36,993 nt of DNA. It comes from an uncultured Clostridia bacterium (GTDB lineage Bacteria > Bacillota > Clostridia > TANB77 > CAG-508). Of this stretch, positions 23,908 through 32,108 are shown in pieces (within the stretch, counting starts at the first letter, position 1; each line of letters begins with the position of its first letter). The position numbers were made by a program, and so were the translations under genes. A model generated the notes under the pieces. It saw nothing but the letters and a program-made list of their open reading frames with translations, was not told where the DNA came from and searched no databases. Location of the stretch: contig CALXRW010000015.1 of NCBI GenBank assembly GCA_944390965.1, forward strand, positions 1-36,993, given 5' to 3'.

Positions 23908-24169
23908 ATTGCATAGTATTTAACATTTTAGCTAATCTAGATTTTTTCCTAGATGCAGTGTTTTTCTTAATAACACCTTTTGAACAAGATTGATCTATTT
24001 TTTTAGTAGCAGCTACTAATAAAGTTTGAGCATTCTCCTTGTTTCCTTCTGTAACTGCAGACTCAAATTTTTTAATTGCAGTTTTAACACCTGTTTTAAT
24101 CATATTATTTTGAGCTGTTTTCTTTTCGATAATTCTAACTCTTTTCTCAGCAGATTTAATATTTGGCAT
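23906..24169 (-). CDS. rpsT: 30S ribosomal protein S20
   Basis: The 87-residue basic protein binds 16S rRNA early in 30S assembly. It begins [20 protein letters not shown] and has the conserved [15 protein letters not shown] end. The ATG at 24169 follows GGGAGGTG by about ten bases; the frame upstream to 24283 is not translated sequence of the family. It is monocistronic with a promoter at 24217-24245. Confidence 0.98.
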   Translation of the reverse strand: MPNIKSAEKRVRIIEKKTAQNNMIKTGVKTAIKKFESAVTEGNKENAQTLLVAATKKIDQSCSKGVIKKNTASRKKSRLAKMLNTMQ

Positions 24170-24216
24170 ACTCTTTAGGCACCTCCCTTTAAGATAAAAA
24201 TAATTTGACTTTACAT

Positions 24217-24245
24217 ATTTTAACACGAAAATTAAGATTTGACAA
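24217..24245 (-). promoter_or_regulatory. Promoter of rpsT
   Basis: On minus, TTGTCA (24245-24240), 17 bp, TAAAAT (24222-24217). Confidence 0.8.
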
Positions 24246-24293
24246 GTGTTTTTAAAAAAATACTTACCAAACGCGAAAACCAAAACGTATTAT

Positions 24294-24779
24294 TTACGAT
24301 ATTTCATTTTCTGAAGTTTCCAACTCAGAAGTACAATTTGGACATCTTGTAGCCTTTATATTGATTTCAGAAAAACAATAAGGACATACTTTGGTAGTAG
24401 GTGCTTTTGCTTCTTCTTTGTCTGCTTTTCTTCTTTTTAATTTTCCTTTTTTTTCTAATTTTTTCAATTCTTCCTCTTTCATTTTCTCCCACTTTTTATT
24501 TAATTTATTAATATAACGAACAAAAAGGAAAATAGAAAAAGCAATAATAAGAAAATCAAGAATAGTTGTTAAAAATGCTCCATATTTAATAGAAACATCT
24601 CCAATTTGAAAAGCTAAAGTAGAAAAATCTATTTTACCTGTAAAAACAGAAATTATAGGCATTATCATATCATTTACTAGAGAAGTCACAATTTTTTGGA
24701 AAGAGCCACCAATAATAACACCGACAGCTAAATCCATAATATTTCCTCTCATTGCAAATTCCTTAAATTCTTTTAACAT
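24294..24779 (-). CDS. mscL: Large-conductance mechanosensitive channel MscL with zinc-ribbon tail
   Basis: A pentameric emergency valve that opens under membrane tension. The 161-residue protein has [20 protein letters not shown] and a first membrane helix, a short periplasmic loop, a second helix ([20 protein letters not shown]) and a basic, helical cytoplasmic segment. After that the protein continues with CPYC (C132, C135) and CPNC (C147, C150), a zinc ribbon not present in E. coli MscL. I chose ATG 24779, 13 bases after AAGGAG; an ATG six codons upstream abuts that site. The gene is followed downstream by rpsT on the same strand. Confidence 0.92.
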   Translation of the reverse strand: MLKEFKEFAMRGNIMDLAVGVIIGGSFQKIVTSLVNDMIMPIISVFTGKIDFSTLAFQIGDVSIKYGAFLTTILDFLIIAFSIFLFVRYINKLNKKWEKMKEEELKKLEKKGKLKRRKADKEEAKAPTTKVCPYCFSEINIKATRCPNCTSELETSENEIS

Positions 24780-24854
24780 ATTTTTAGCAATCATCTCCTT
24801 TATACTTAAAGTTCTTACATTATATGCAAAAAGTCGACTTTTGTCAAATGCAGA

Positions 24855-25060
24855 ACAGAGGGGTGGCAATATCATTAACTCATATGAAATATTTTCTTTA
24901 TTTTAATTTCAACCATATATACCTATATTTTGAAGCAAAAGCTCGAACAGCCTGCTGCTTACGGATTACTCCTTGAACCTTGAGAGTTTTGCGAATAAAA
25001 TATAGGTATATATGGTTGATTTTCTATTTCCTTAACTTAATGACATTGCCACCCCTCTGT
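24855..25060 (+). repeat. Palindromic MITE-like element, copy 3
   Basis: The outer inverted repeats are 24 bp with one mismatch (24855-24878 and 25037-25060; left end ACAGAGGGGTGGCAAT). Inside is a 23-bp perfect stem (24909-24931 with 24997-25019) around the conserved core at 24937-24990. The core matches copies 1 and 2; the outer ends do not. It fills most of the 379-bp gap between mscL and the isomerase gene. Confidence 0.85.
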
Positions 25061-25158
25061 CTGTTTATATAACTCAAAAACCAACTTTTGCCAAAACCTA
25101 TTGTAAATCCGGACAGGTTATGATATAGTATGAAAGGATGGAAAAAAGGAGTGATATC

Positions 25159-25605
25159 ATGATAGCTCTTGGATGTGACCATGGAGGATATTTGCTAAAA
25201 GAAGAAATCAAGAAGTATTTAGACGAAAAGCAAATACCTTATAAAGATTATGGAACAAACAGTTTAGAAAGAACGGATTACCCTATTTATGCAGAAAAAG
25301 TAGCAAAAGCAATACAGAAAGAAGAATGTGACAAAGGGATACTAATTTGTCGATCAGGACATGGGATGACAGTAGTTGCCAATAAATTTAAAGGAATTAG
25401 AGCAGCCAATATTATAGATGAAGAAAATGCAAAACATGCCAAAGCAGATGATGATATTAATGTAATTACATTATCAGGTGATGAAATGAGGGTAAATACA
25501 GCAATTTGTATTATTCGTACCTGGCTTGGAACTGAATTTAAAGGCGGGAGATATTTAGAAAGAATTCAAATGATAGAAGAGATAGAAAAAGAAAATATGA
25601 AATAG
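25159..25605 (+). CDS. RpiB/LacA/LacB-family sugar-phosphate isomerase, variant active site
   Basis: The 148-residue protein is clearly of the RpiB fold: GCDHGGYLLKEEI, the base C64 in GILICRSGHGM, NKFKGIRAA, and WLGTEFKGGRYLERI. In ordinary RpiB the loop reads CGTGIGMS and a later REHN motif supplies a ring-opening histidine; here the loop is CRSGHGMT and the aligned residues are AD97D98. Substrate specificity is therefore uncertain, and ribose 5-phosphate isomerase is only the default guess. The ATG at 25159 follows AAGGAG by seven bases; an upstream in-frame ATG at 25138 has a weak site. The next gene starts 13 bp later. Confidence 0.85.
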   Translation: MIALGCDHGGYLLKEEIKKYLDEKQIPYKDYGTNSLERTDYPIYAEKVAKAIQKEECDKGILICRSGHGMTVVANKFKGIRAANIIDEENAKHAKADDDINVITLSGDEMRVNTAICIIRTWLGTEFKGGRYLERIQMIEEIEKENMK

Positions 25606-25618
25606 GAAGGTTTTTATT

Positions 25619-26713
25619 ATGTGGGGAGATATTGCAATTGCATTTATGATTGCTTTTATTACGGCATTTGTTGTAACACCATATACCATTAAATTTGCAA
25701 GGAAAGTAGGAGCAGTAGATAGACCAAAAGATGAAAGAAGAATTAATAAAAGACCAATGCCAAGATTAGGTGGACTAGCTGTTATTGCGGGATTCACAGT
25801 ATCAATTATTTATCTTCTAATTATTATGTCTATTGAAGGAACGATTAATTTAAATGGAGAAGAAAACTATGGTATTAAGCTGATTGGTTTCTTTATTGGT
25901 GCAGTTATACTGGGAATTACATGTTTTATTGATGATGTAAAAAATATTCCTGCATTAGTTAAATTAGCAGGACAAATTTTAGCTGCTGCAGTGGTGGTTG
26001 CTACTGGAACAAGAATTGATAACATTAATATTCCTTTTTTACAATTCTATGAATTAAATGAAATATTTTCAATTATTTTGACAATTGGTTGGATTATAGG
26101 TATTACCAATGCCATAAACTTAATTGATGGACTAGATGGATTATCTTCTGGAATTACCTTAATCGCATGTCTTTCTTTAATTATTATATTTTCTTTAAAT
26201 GATTCACCATTAATTGCCATTATTTTAATCACAGCATTAGCAGGTAGTTTAACAGGATTTTTACCATTTAACTTTAATCCTGCAAAAACATTTATAGGAG
26301 ATACAGGTTCTAACTTTTTAGGCTATTGCTTAGCAGTTATTTCCATTTTAGGAATTGCTAAAACTTATACAGCAATTGTAATCGTTGCACCACTAATTGT
26401 TTTAGCTTTGCCTGTATTTGATACCATATGGGCAATTATTAGAAGAGTGATAACAGGAAAATCTATTAAAGCTATTATAAAGCCAGACAAAGGACACTTA
26501 CATCACAAATTAATCGCAAAAGGATATACACAAAAACAAGCAGTATTTATTCTTTATGGAATTAGTGCTACCTGCGGAATGTTTGCTATTATTTTATTAG
26601 AAAGTGGTATTTTTAAAGCTATCTCCTTTGCCTTGATGATTATTGCAGCAGTGGCAATAGGATATAAAAATATTTTTAGAATTAAGCCAAAGAAAAAGGA
26701 GGAAGAAAATTGA
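25619..26713 (+). CDS. tagO: Undecaprenyl-phosphate N-acetylhexosamine 1-phosphate transferase (TagO/WecA type)
   Basis: Starts lipid-linked glycan synthesis by moving GlcNAc-1-P (or similar) onto undecaprenyl phosphate in the membrane. The 364-residue polytopic protein has DRPKDERRINKRPMPRLGG, the metal-binding FIDDVKNIPALVKL, NLIDGLDGLSSG, GDTGSNFLGY, and the cytoplasmic GHLHHKL motif, which separates this group from MraY. AGGAAGG precedes the ATG. It overlaps the next gene by 4 bp and lies near two glycosyltransferases, so teichoic-acid or polysaccharide synthesis is likely. Confidence 0.92.
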   Translation: MWGDIAIAFMIAFITAFVVTPYTIKFARKVGAVDRPKDERRINKRPMPRLGGLAVIAGFTVSIIYLLIIMSIEGTINLNGEENYGIKLIGFFIGAVILGITCFIDDVKNIPALVKLAGQILAAAVVVATGTRIDNINIPFLQFYELNEIFSIILTIGWIIGITNAINLIDGLDGLSSGITLIACLSLIIIFSLNDSPLIAIILITALAGSLTGFLPFNFNPAKTFIGDTGSNFLGYCLAVISILGIAKTYTAIVIVAPLIVLALPVFDTIWAIIRRVITGKSIKAIIKPDKGHLHHKLIAKGYTQKQAVFILYGISATCGMFAIILLESGIFKAISFALMIIAAVAIGYKNIFRIKPKKKEEEN

Positions 26714-28134
26714 AATATGATTTAATTGTAGTAGGAATGGGACCAAGTTCCATTTTTCTAGCTTATGAGCTAATTAAGCTAAATCCAAACAAAAAAATAT
26801 TATTAATAGAACAGGGAAAAAGAGTTGAAAAAAGAAAATGTCCAGAAGAAAAAGTGGGGAAATGCTTAAAATGTAAACCACTTTGTGATATTACCTGTGG
26901 ATTTTCAGGCGCAGGTGCTTTTTCTGATGGAAAGCTTTCTTTGTATAATCCTGAGGATGATGAAATTCATGTAGGAGGAAATTTACAGGAATATATTGGC
27001 GTTCCTAAAACCAAGGAATTAATTGATTATACAGATAAAATTTATTTAGACTTTGGAGCAGATACAAAAGTAGAAGGAACAGAATATAAAGAGGAAATAA
27101 AACAATTACGTCAAAAAGCTAAAAAAGAAGGAATTGATTTAATAGATGTACCTATTAGACATCTGGGAACAGAAAAAAGTCATGAATTATATAAAAGAAT
27201 AGAAGATTACTTAGAAAATAAAGTAGAATTACAATTTGAAACCGCTGTTAGTGATTTAATAATAGAAGAAGGACAAATAAAGGGAGTAAAAATAAAACCA
27301 GCTAAGGAAATAGAAAATGAGGAATATCCTTTAGAAGAAGTTTTTTCTGATGCTGTAGTATTAAGTGTAGGAAGAAAAGGAGCCAATTGGCTTGCAGAAA
27401 TGTGCGAAAAGCATGGTATTAAAACAAAATCAGGAATTGTAGACATTGGCGTACGTTATGAATTACCAGATGAAGTAATGGAAGAGGTAAACACTTATTT
27501 ATACGAGGCGAAATTTATAGGAAGACCAGGACCTTTTAAAGATAAAGTAAGAACTTTTTGTCAGAATCCAAGTGGATTTGTGGCAACAGAAGTGTATGAT
27601 AATAAATTAACTTTGGTAAATGGGCACTCCTACAAAGAAAGGAAAAGTAAAAATACTAATTTGGCACTTTTAGTATCACATAATTTTACTTATCCATTTA
27701 ACAAGCCAATTGAGTATGGTCGCAATGTAGCTGAAAATGTAAATGCCTTAGGTAATGGGAATGTATTAGTACAAAGATTAGGAGATATTTATAGAGGAAA
27801 AAGAACTTGGGAACAAGAATTAGAAAAAAATACGGTAATACCGACATTAAAATCAGCAGTACCAGGAGATATTACTTTTTCACTTGGCTATAGAACGATG
27901 ACAGATATCTTACAATTTATTAGAACATTAGACAAAGTAATTGAAGGTTTTGCAGACCCAGATAACTTATTGTATGCACCAGAAATAAAATTTTATAGTA
28001 ATCAATTGGTAATTAACAATCAATTCGAAACTAGTATTAAAAATCTATATTCCATTGGAGATGGTGGAGGATTAACAAGAGGTCTTATGATGGCATCTTG
28101 TTCTGGTGTTCAAATGGCAAGGAATTTAAGGTAA
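26710..28134 (+). CDS. Uncharacterised FAD-dependent dehydrogenase (COG2509-like)
   Basis: The 474-residue protein begins with a dinucleotide-binding motif (VVGMGPSSIFLAYEL) and contains a cysteine cluster (KCPEEKVGKCLKCKPLCDITCG) followed by FSGAGAFSDGKLSL, then a C-terminal FAD-binding segment NLYSIGDGGGLTRGLMMAS. The pattern is typical of a widespread family of FAD oxidoreductases with no settled reaction. It starts at TTG 26710, seven bases after AAGGAGG, and overlaps the transferase gene by 4 bp. The six cysteines could bind a metal or iron-sulfur centre, which is inference. Confidence 0.85.
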   Translation: MKYDLIVVGMGPSSIFLAYELIKLNPNKKILLIEQGKRVEKRKCPEEKVGKCLKCKPLCDITCGFSGAGAFSDGKLSLYNPEDDEIHVGGNLQEYIGVPKTKELIDYTDKIYLDFGADTKVEGTEYKEEIKQLRQKAKKEGIDLIDVPIRHLGTEKSHELYKRIEDYLENKVELQFETAVSDLIIEEGQIKGVKIKPAKEIENEEYPLEEVFSDAVVLSVGRKGANWLAEMCEKHGIKTKSGIVDIGVRYELPDEVMEEVNTYLYEAKFIGRPGPFKDKVRTFCQNPSGFVATEVYDNKLTLVNGHSYKERKSKNTNLALLVSHNFTYPFNKPIEYGRNVAENVNALGNGNVLVQRLGDIYRGKRTWEQELEKNTVIPTLKSAVPGDITFSLGYRTMTDILQFIRTLDKVIEGFADPDNLLYAPEIKFYSNQLVINNQFETSIKNLYSIGDGGGLTRGLMMASCSGVQMARNLR

Positions 28135-28186
28135 AAGTGAAACAAAAGCAAGGGAAAAATTGTATATATGTATAAGAAATCTTAAT

Positions 28187-28215
28187 TTGACAATTGTAAT
28201 AATTTAGAATATAAT
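28187..28215 (+). promoter_or_regulatory. Strong consensus promoter for glycosyltransferase genes
   Basis: TTGACA (28187-28192), 17 bp, TATAAT (28210-28215): a perfect match to the sigma-A consensus. Confidence 0.88.
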
Positions 28216-28250
28216 AAAAGAAATTATGTCTTTAACACATTGGGGGAATT

Positions 28251-29486
28251 ATGAGCAAACAAATAAATATAGGAATTGGATTTGTAACAGGTAGACCAAA
28301 TGTATGTAGAATTATTAATAGTTACTATAAAGAAGCAATAGAACAACTAAAAGAGGATGGAAGAAATCTAAAACTTACTTTTTTTATTTTGTATGATTTA
28401 GGATACCAGTACACAAAGAGAACAGATTTTTACAGCATTATTCCAGACGTTTATAAAGAAAATATAGAGATTAAATACATAACACCAGAGGACATTGAGG
28501 AAGAAAAGAAAATTTTAATTTCTAGATATGAACTAAGCAAAGAGGAAAGTAATTTATTTCTAGGGCATGGGCATGCCAAAGGAAGAAATACTGTTCTTTA
28601 TTATGCTTTAAAAAATAAAATGGATTATTTACTATTTTGGGACGATGATGAATACCCAGTAGCTTGTATCAAAGGGGAAAATGGTGAAATTACATGGAAA
28701 AAACAAAATAATATTACTATGCACTTAAAATATATTGAAAGGGCTGATGTTTCTATAGGATATCATTGTGGGTATATTTCACCAATCCCTTATATTGACT
28801 CAGAAGAAATAGATGAGGAGATATTAAAAGATTATATAGAGGGGCTAAGTAACGAATTGGTTCATTGGGATTCTATTAAAGAAAAATTTGAAAAGAATAA
28901 TGGAGTTACATTTGCTGATCCTAAAATTGCAAATGGTGAAGGAGTTTATGAAATAAAGGGAGAAAATACTAAAAAATGGGTAGCTGGTTCTACTTTATGT
29001 TTAAACCTAAGGCATATTGAAAAAATCCCAGCTTTTTATAACCCACCAGAAGCAAGAGGAGAAGACACTTTCTTTTCGACATTATTAGATGAGTCAAAAG
29101 TAATGAAAGTACCAGTATATCATTTCCATGATGGATTTTTAAAATATACAGGGATTATGAAAGGAAATTACCCAAAAACATTGAGAAAGATTCGTTCTAC
29201 AGAAGATGAGATAGAACAAAGATTTTTAAAAGCCTCTAGAGGATGGATAAAATATAAACCATTGCTAATGTACATTATGGATAAAGAACATTACGAAGAA
29301 AAGATAAAAGAAGTATATGAAAAATTAAAAAAGAGTATTCCAACAATTAATACATTGTTCGAAAACAGTGATTTTAGCTGTATTTTAAAAGAATTAAGAA
29401 GCTATGATAAAAATGTTGAAAAACATTATCAAGAATATTTAAAAATAAATGAAATATGGAATCATATTAAAGACACAATGACCTAG
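28251..29486 (+). CDS. Divergent GT-A fold glycosyltransferase-like protein
   Basis: I do not recognise a named family. The 411-residue protein opens with a beta-strand start typical of nucleotide-sugar enzymes (INIGIGFVTGRPNVCRII), has a DDD metal-type motif at 131-133 in LLFWDDDEYP, and RGEDTFFS (ED 271-272) at the usual place of the GT2 base, followed by HFH (291-293). These suggest a GT-A glycosyltransferase. The N-terminal GRPNVCR segment and the ~120-residue charged C-terminal extension are unlike standard GT2. A GT2 gene follows after 24 bp. Confidence 0.65.
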   Translation: MSKQINIGIGFVTGRPNVCRIINSYYKEAIEQLKEDGRNLKLTFFILYDLGYQYTKRTDFYSIIPDVYKENIEIKYITPEDIEEEKKILISRYELSKEESNLFLGHGHAKGRNTVLYYALKNKMDYLLFWDDDEYPVACIKGENGEITWKKQNNITMHLKYIERADVSIGYHCGYISPIPYIDSEEIDEEILKDYIEGLSNELVHWDSIKEKFEKNNGVTFADPKIANGEGVYEIKGENTKKWVAGSTLCLNLRHIEKIPAFYNPPEARGEDTFFSTLLDESKVMKVPVYHFHDGFLKYTGIMKGNYPKTLRKIRSTEDEIEQRFLKASRGWIKYKPLLMYIMDKEHYEEKIKEVYEKLKKSIPTINTLFENSDFSCILKELRSYDKNVEKHYQEYLKINEIWNHIKDTMT

Positions 29487-29510
29487 AAACGAAAGATAAA
29501 GGAGGTAATT

Positions 29511-30308
29511 ATGTCAGAAATAAAATTTAGTGTTGTAATGCCAGCATATAATGCGGCTAAGGAAATTGAAAAATCTATAGAGAGTGTATTAAATCAAGAT
29601 TACACAAATTATGAATTTCTAATTATTAATGATGCATCTACAGATGAAACAGAACAAATTGTAAAAAAATATCCTCAAATTAAATTGATTACTCATGAAG
29701 GAAACAAAAAAGCTGGTGGAGCAAGAAATACAGGAATAAAGGAAGCAACGGGAGATTATATTTTATTTCTAGACTCCGATGATTTCCTTGCTACAAGAGA
29801 TGTTCTTACAAAATTACATAATATCATTGGAGAAGAAAGACCAGATATTGTATATACTGGATTTGAAGCAATAGGAGAAGCTTTTACAGGAACTTTTCTA
29901 CCAACAGAAGAAAATTCTGTGTTAGAAAAAAGGTTAGTAGAGTGGAATTATGAAAATGTTTGGGATGTTTGTTGGAACCGAAAATTTTTATTGGAAAAGG
30001 ATATAAAATTTGTGGAAAATAGATTTTATGAAGATTTTGTATTTTATTATAAGGGTATTATGCAAGCTAAAAGCTATAAAGTAGCGTCATTTCCAGTACA
30101 TATTTATTATAGTGGAAGACCAGAAAGCATGACTACGAATATTAACGCCAAGAAAATGCAAGATTTTTACTACAATATGATGGAACTATTTGAATTTTGC
30201 GAAACAATTTCAAAAGAGTATCAGAAATTTATTATTGAAGCTGCAAGAAGAAATAATTCATATGCGAACCGATTATTAGATATGATGAAAAGAACTATAG
30301 AACAATAA
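29511..30308 (+). CDS. Family 2 glycosyltransferase
   Basis: The 265-residue protein has the classic GT2 layout: SVVMPAYNAAKEIEKSIES at the N-terminus, IINDASTDET with the nucleotide-binding aspartate, GGARNTGIKEATGDYILFLDSDD with the DSD metal motif (88-90), and FYEDFVFYYK as the ED region. It has no membrane segment and is short, so it is probably a soluble or peripheral enzyme. AAGGAGG precedes the ATG. It likely works with the adjacent GT-like protein; donor and acceptor are unknown. Confidence 0.88.
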   Translation: MSEIKFSVVMPAYNAAKEIEKSIESVLNQDYTNYEFLIINDASTDETEQIVKKYPQIKLITHEGNKKAGGARNTGIKEATGDYILFLDSDDFLATRDVLTKLHNIIGEERPDIVYTGFEAIGEAFTGTFLPTEENSVLEKRLVEWNYENVWDVCWNRKFLLEKDIKFVENRFYEDFVFYYKGIMQAKSYKVASFPVHIYYSGRPESMTTNINAKKMQDFYYNMMELFEFCETISKEYQKFIIEAARRNNSYANRLLDMMKRTIEQ

Positions 30309-30329
30309 TTATTAAAAGGAGAGAGAAAA

Positions 30330-30887
30330 TTGTATTTAATTGTAGGACTTGGGAATCCAGAAACAGAATATGATAACACTAGACATAATATGGGATTTCA
30401 TGTCATCAATCAATTAGCAGAAGAATACCAAATTGAAATAAAAAAAGCAAAATTTAAAGGTCTAGTAGGAGATGGTATCATAGAAGGACAGAAAGTAATT
30501 CTGTTAAAACCACAAACATATATGAATTCCAGTGGCGAAAGTGTATTAGAAGCACAAAGTTTTTATAAATTAAATTTAGAAAATATTATTGTAATTTATG
30601 ATGATATTGATATTGAGCCTGGAAATATTAGGGTTAGGAAAAAAGGTAGTCCAGGAACACATAATGGTATGAAATCAGTTGTACATTATCTGGCAAGCGA
30701 AGATTTTATTCGAGTAAGGGTTGGAATTGGAAAACCAGATTCAGAGACAGATTTAATATCTCATGTCATTGGTGCAATACCAGAAGAAGAGATTAAAATC
30801 CTGGAAGAAGGAACCAAAAAAGCAAAAGAAGCAGTAATTGAAATTCTAAAAAACGGAATTTCTTCTGCAATGAACCAATATAACTAA
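30330..30887 (+). CDS. pth: Peptidyl-tRNA hydrolase
   Basis: Releases tRNA from prematurely dropped peptidyl-tRNA. The 185-residue protein shows VGLGNPETEYDNTRHNMGF with catalytic H19, LLKPQTYMNSSGES, VIYDDIDIEPGNIRVRKKGSPGTHNGMKS, and RVRVGIGKP. Length is normal. Translation begins at TTG 30330, seven bases after AAGGAGAG. The terminator-like repeat hairpins at 30894 follow. Confidence 0.97.
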   Translation: MYLIVGLGNPETEYDNTRHNMGFHVINQLAEEYQIEIKKAKFKGLVGDGIIEGQKVILLKPQTYMNSSGESVLEAQSFYKLNLENIIVIYDDIDIEPGNIRVRKKGSPGTHNGMKSVVHYLASEDFIRVRVGIGKPDSETDLISHVIGAIPEEEIKILEEGTKKAKEAVIEILKNGISSAMNQYN

Positions 30888-30893
30888 AGAAAT

Positions 30894-30942
30894 ATCCCAT
30901 TGGGGTCGCTTCCTAATGGGATAAAAATGTCCCATTAGGGAC
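30894..30942. repeat. Two related TCCCATT hairpins
   Basis: ATCCCATT (30894-30901) pairs with AATGGGAT (30915-30922); then GTCCC-ATTA-GGGAC (30929-30942). The segments TCCCATTGGGGTCGCTTC and TCCCATTAGGGACGCTTC are near-identical direct repeats. They lie six bases after the pth stop. Confidence 0.6.
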
Positions 30943-30987
30943 GCTTCTATTTTGATATAAATTTATTGTATAAAAAAGAGGTATCAA

Positions 30988-32091
30988 ATGTACGAAATTA
31001 TAATCGACAAAAATAAAGTAAATACACAAATTCTAATATTAGAGAATGGAATTTTAGTAGAAAAATATGAGAAAAAAGAAAGACTAGAAGGCAACATCTA
31101 TGTAGGAAAAATAAAAAATAAAGTGGAAGGAATGCAAGCGGCTTTTGTAGATATAGGTGAAGCACACAATGCTTTTATTCACAATAGAGATATGGAAACA
31201 GAAGCAAAAGCAGGTTCACCAATTCTAGTACAAATAAAAAAGGAAGAAACAACAAAAAAAGGAGCAAAATTAACAACTAAAATCATGTTAACTGGGAGAT
31301 ACATAATACTCATGCCAAATGCAAGTTTTATTACCATATCACAAAAAATAGAAGATGAAAAGGAAAGAAATAGATTACTAGAAATTGTAAAGCAAATGAT
31401 ACCAGAAAAATGTGGCTCTATTATTAGAACTTCGGCAGAAGGAAAAGAAAAAGAAGAATTACAGGAAGAAGTGGAAAAACTAATCAAACAATGGGAAAGA
31501 ATAAAAAATAACAAAATAGAAGAATTTCCTAAAAAAGTATATCAATCACCAACGATGTTGCAAAAAATTATATTAGACTTAGTGGATAAAAAAGTTACAC
31601 GAATATTAGTAAATGACCTTGAAGTAAAAAAACAAGTTGAGCAGGAATTACAGAATATAGAAGAAAAAATAGAAGTAGTCTATCAAGAAGATGTATTATC
31701 TTGCTTTGGATTAGAAACAGCCTTAGCTAAATTAGAAAATAGAAAAATTTGGCTTAAATCTGGTGCATTTATTACAATAGACAAAACAGAAGCACTTACT
31801 GCTATTGATGTAAATTCTGGGAAATATATCGGAAAACAAGATTTAGAACAAACATCCTATGAAGTAAATGCAGAAGCAACAGAGGAAATTGCAAAACAAA
31901 TTCGCTTAAGAGACATTGGTGGAATTATTATCATTGATTATATTGATATGAATAATGAAGAAAATAAGGAAAAAATTAAAGGACTGTTAAAAAAATATTG
32001 TAAAAAGGATAGAAGTAAAACACAAATAGAAGAATTTACAAAATTAAACCTATTGGAAATGACAAGAAAGCATATGTTTTCCAATGATTAA
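30988..32091 (+). CDS. rng: Ribonuclease G/E family protein, short form
   Basis: An endoribonuclease of the RNase E/G family. The 367-residue protein has an S1-like N-terminus (GNIYVGKIKNKVEGMQAAFVDIG), a RNase H/DNase I-like core with the metal-binding aspartates D274 (TAIDVNSGKYIG) and D317 (IIIIDYIDM), and ends at LLEMTRKHMFSND. The zinc-link cysteines (CPxC type) and small domain that follow MTRKR in usual RNase G are absent, making the protein about 100 residues short. The next gene starts 17 bp downstream, so the ending appears natural. GAGGT precedes the ATG. Confidence 0.88.
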   Translation: MYEIIIDKNKVNTQILILENGILVEKYEKKERLEGNIYVGKIKNKVEGMQAAFVDIGEAHNAFIHNRDMETEAKAGSPILVQIKKEETTKKGAKLTTKIMLTGRYIILMPNASFITISQKIEDEKERNRLLEIVKQMIPEKCGSIIRTSAEGKEKEELQEEVEKLIKQWERIKNNKIEEFPKKVYQSPTMLQKIILDLVDKKVTRILVNDLEVKKQVEQELQNIEEKIEVVYQEDVLSCFGLETALAKLENRKIWLKSGAFITIDKTEALTAIDVNSGKYIGKQDLEQTSYEVNAEATEEIAKQIRLRDIGGIIIIDYIDMNNEENKEKIKGLLKKYCKKDRSKTQIEEFTKLNLLEMTRKHMFSND

Positions 32092-32108
32092 AAAAAGAGG
32101 TGAAAAAC

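Noticed and set aside
24780-24875. N-terminal extension of MscL to 24875
   Set aside because: The extra residues are encoded partly by the end of the palindromic repeat and lack a ribosome binding site; MscL normally begins MLKEFKEF or similar.
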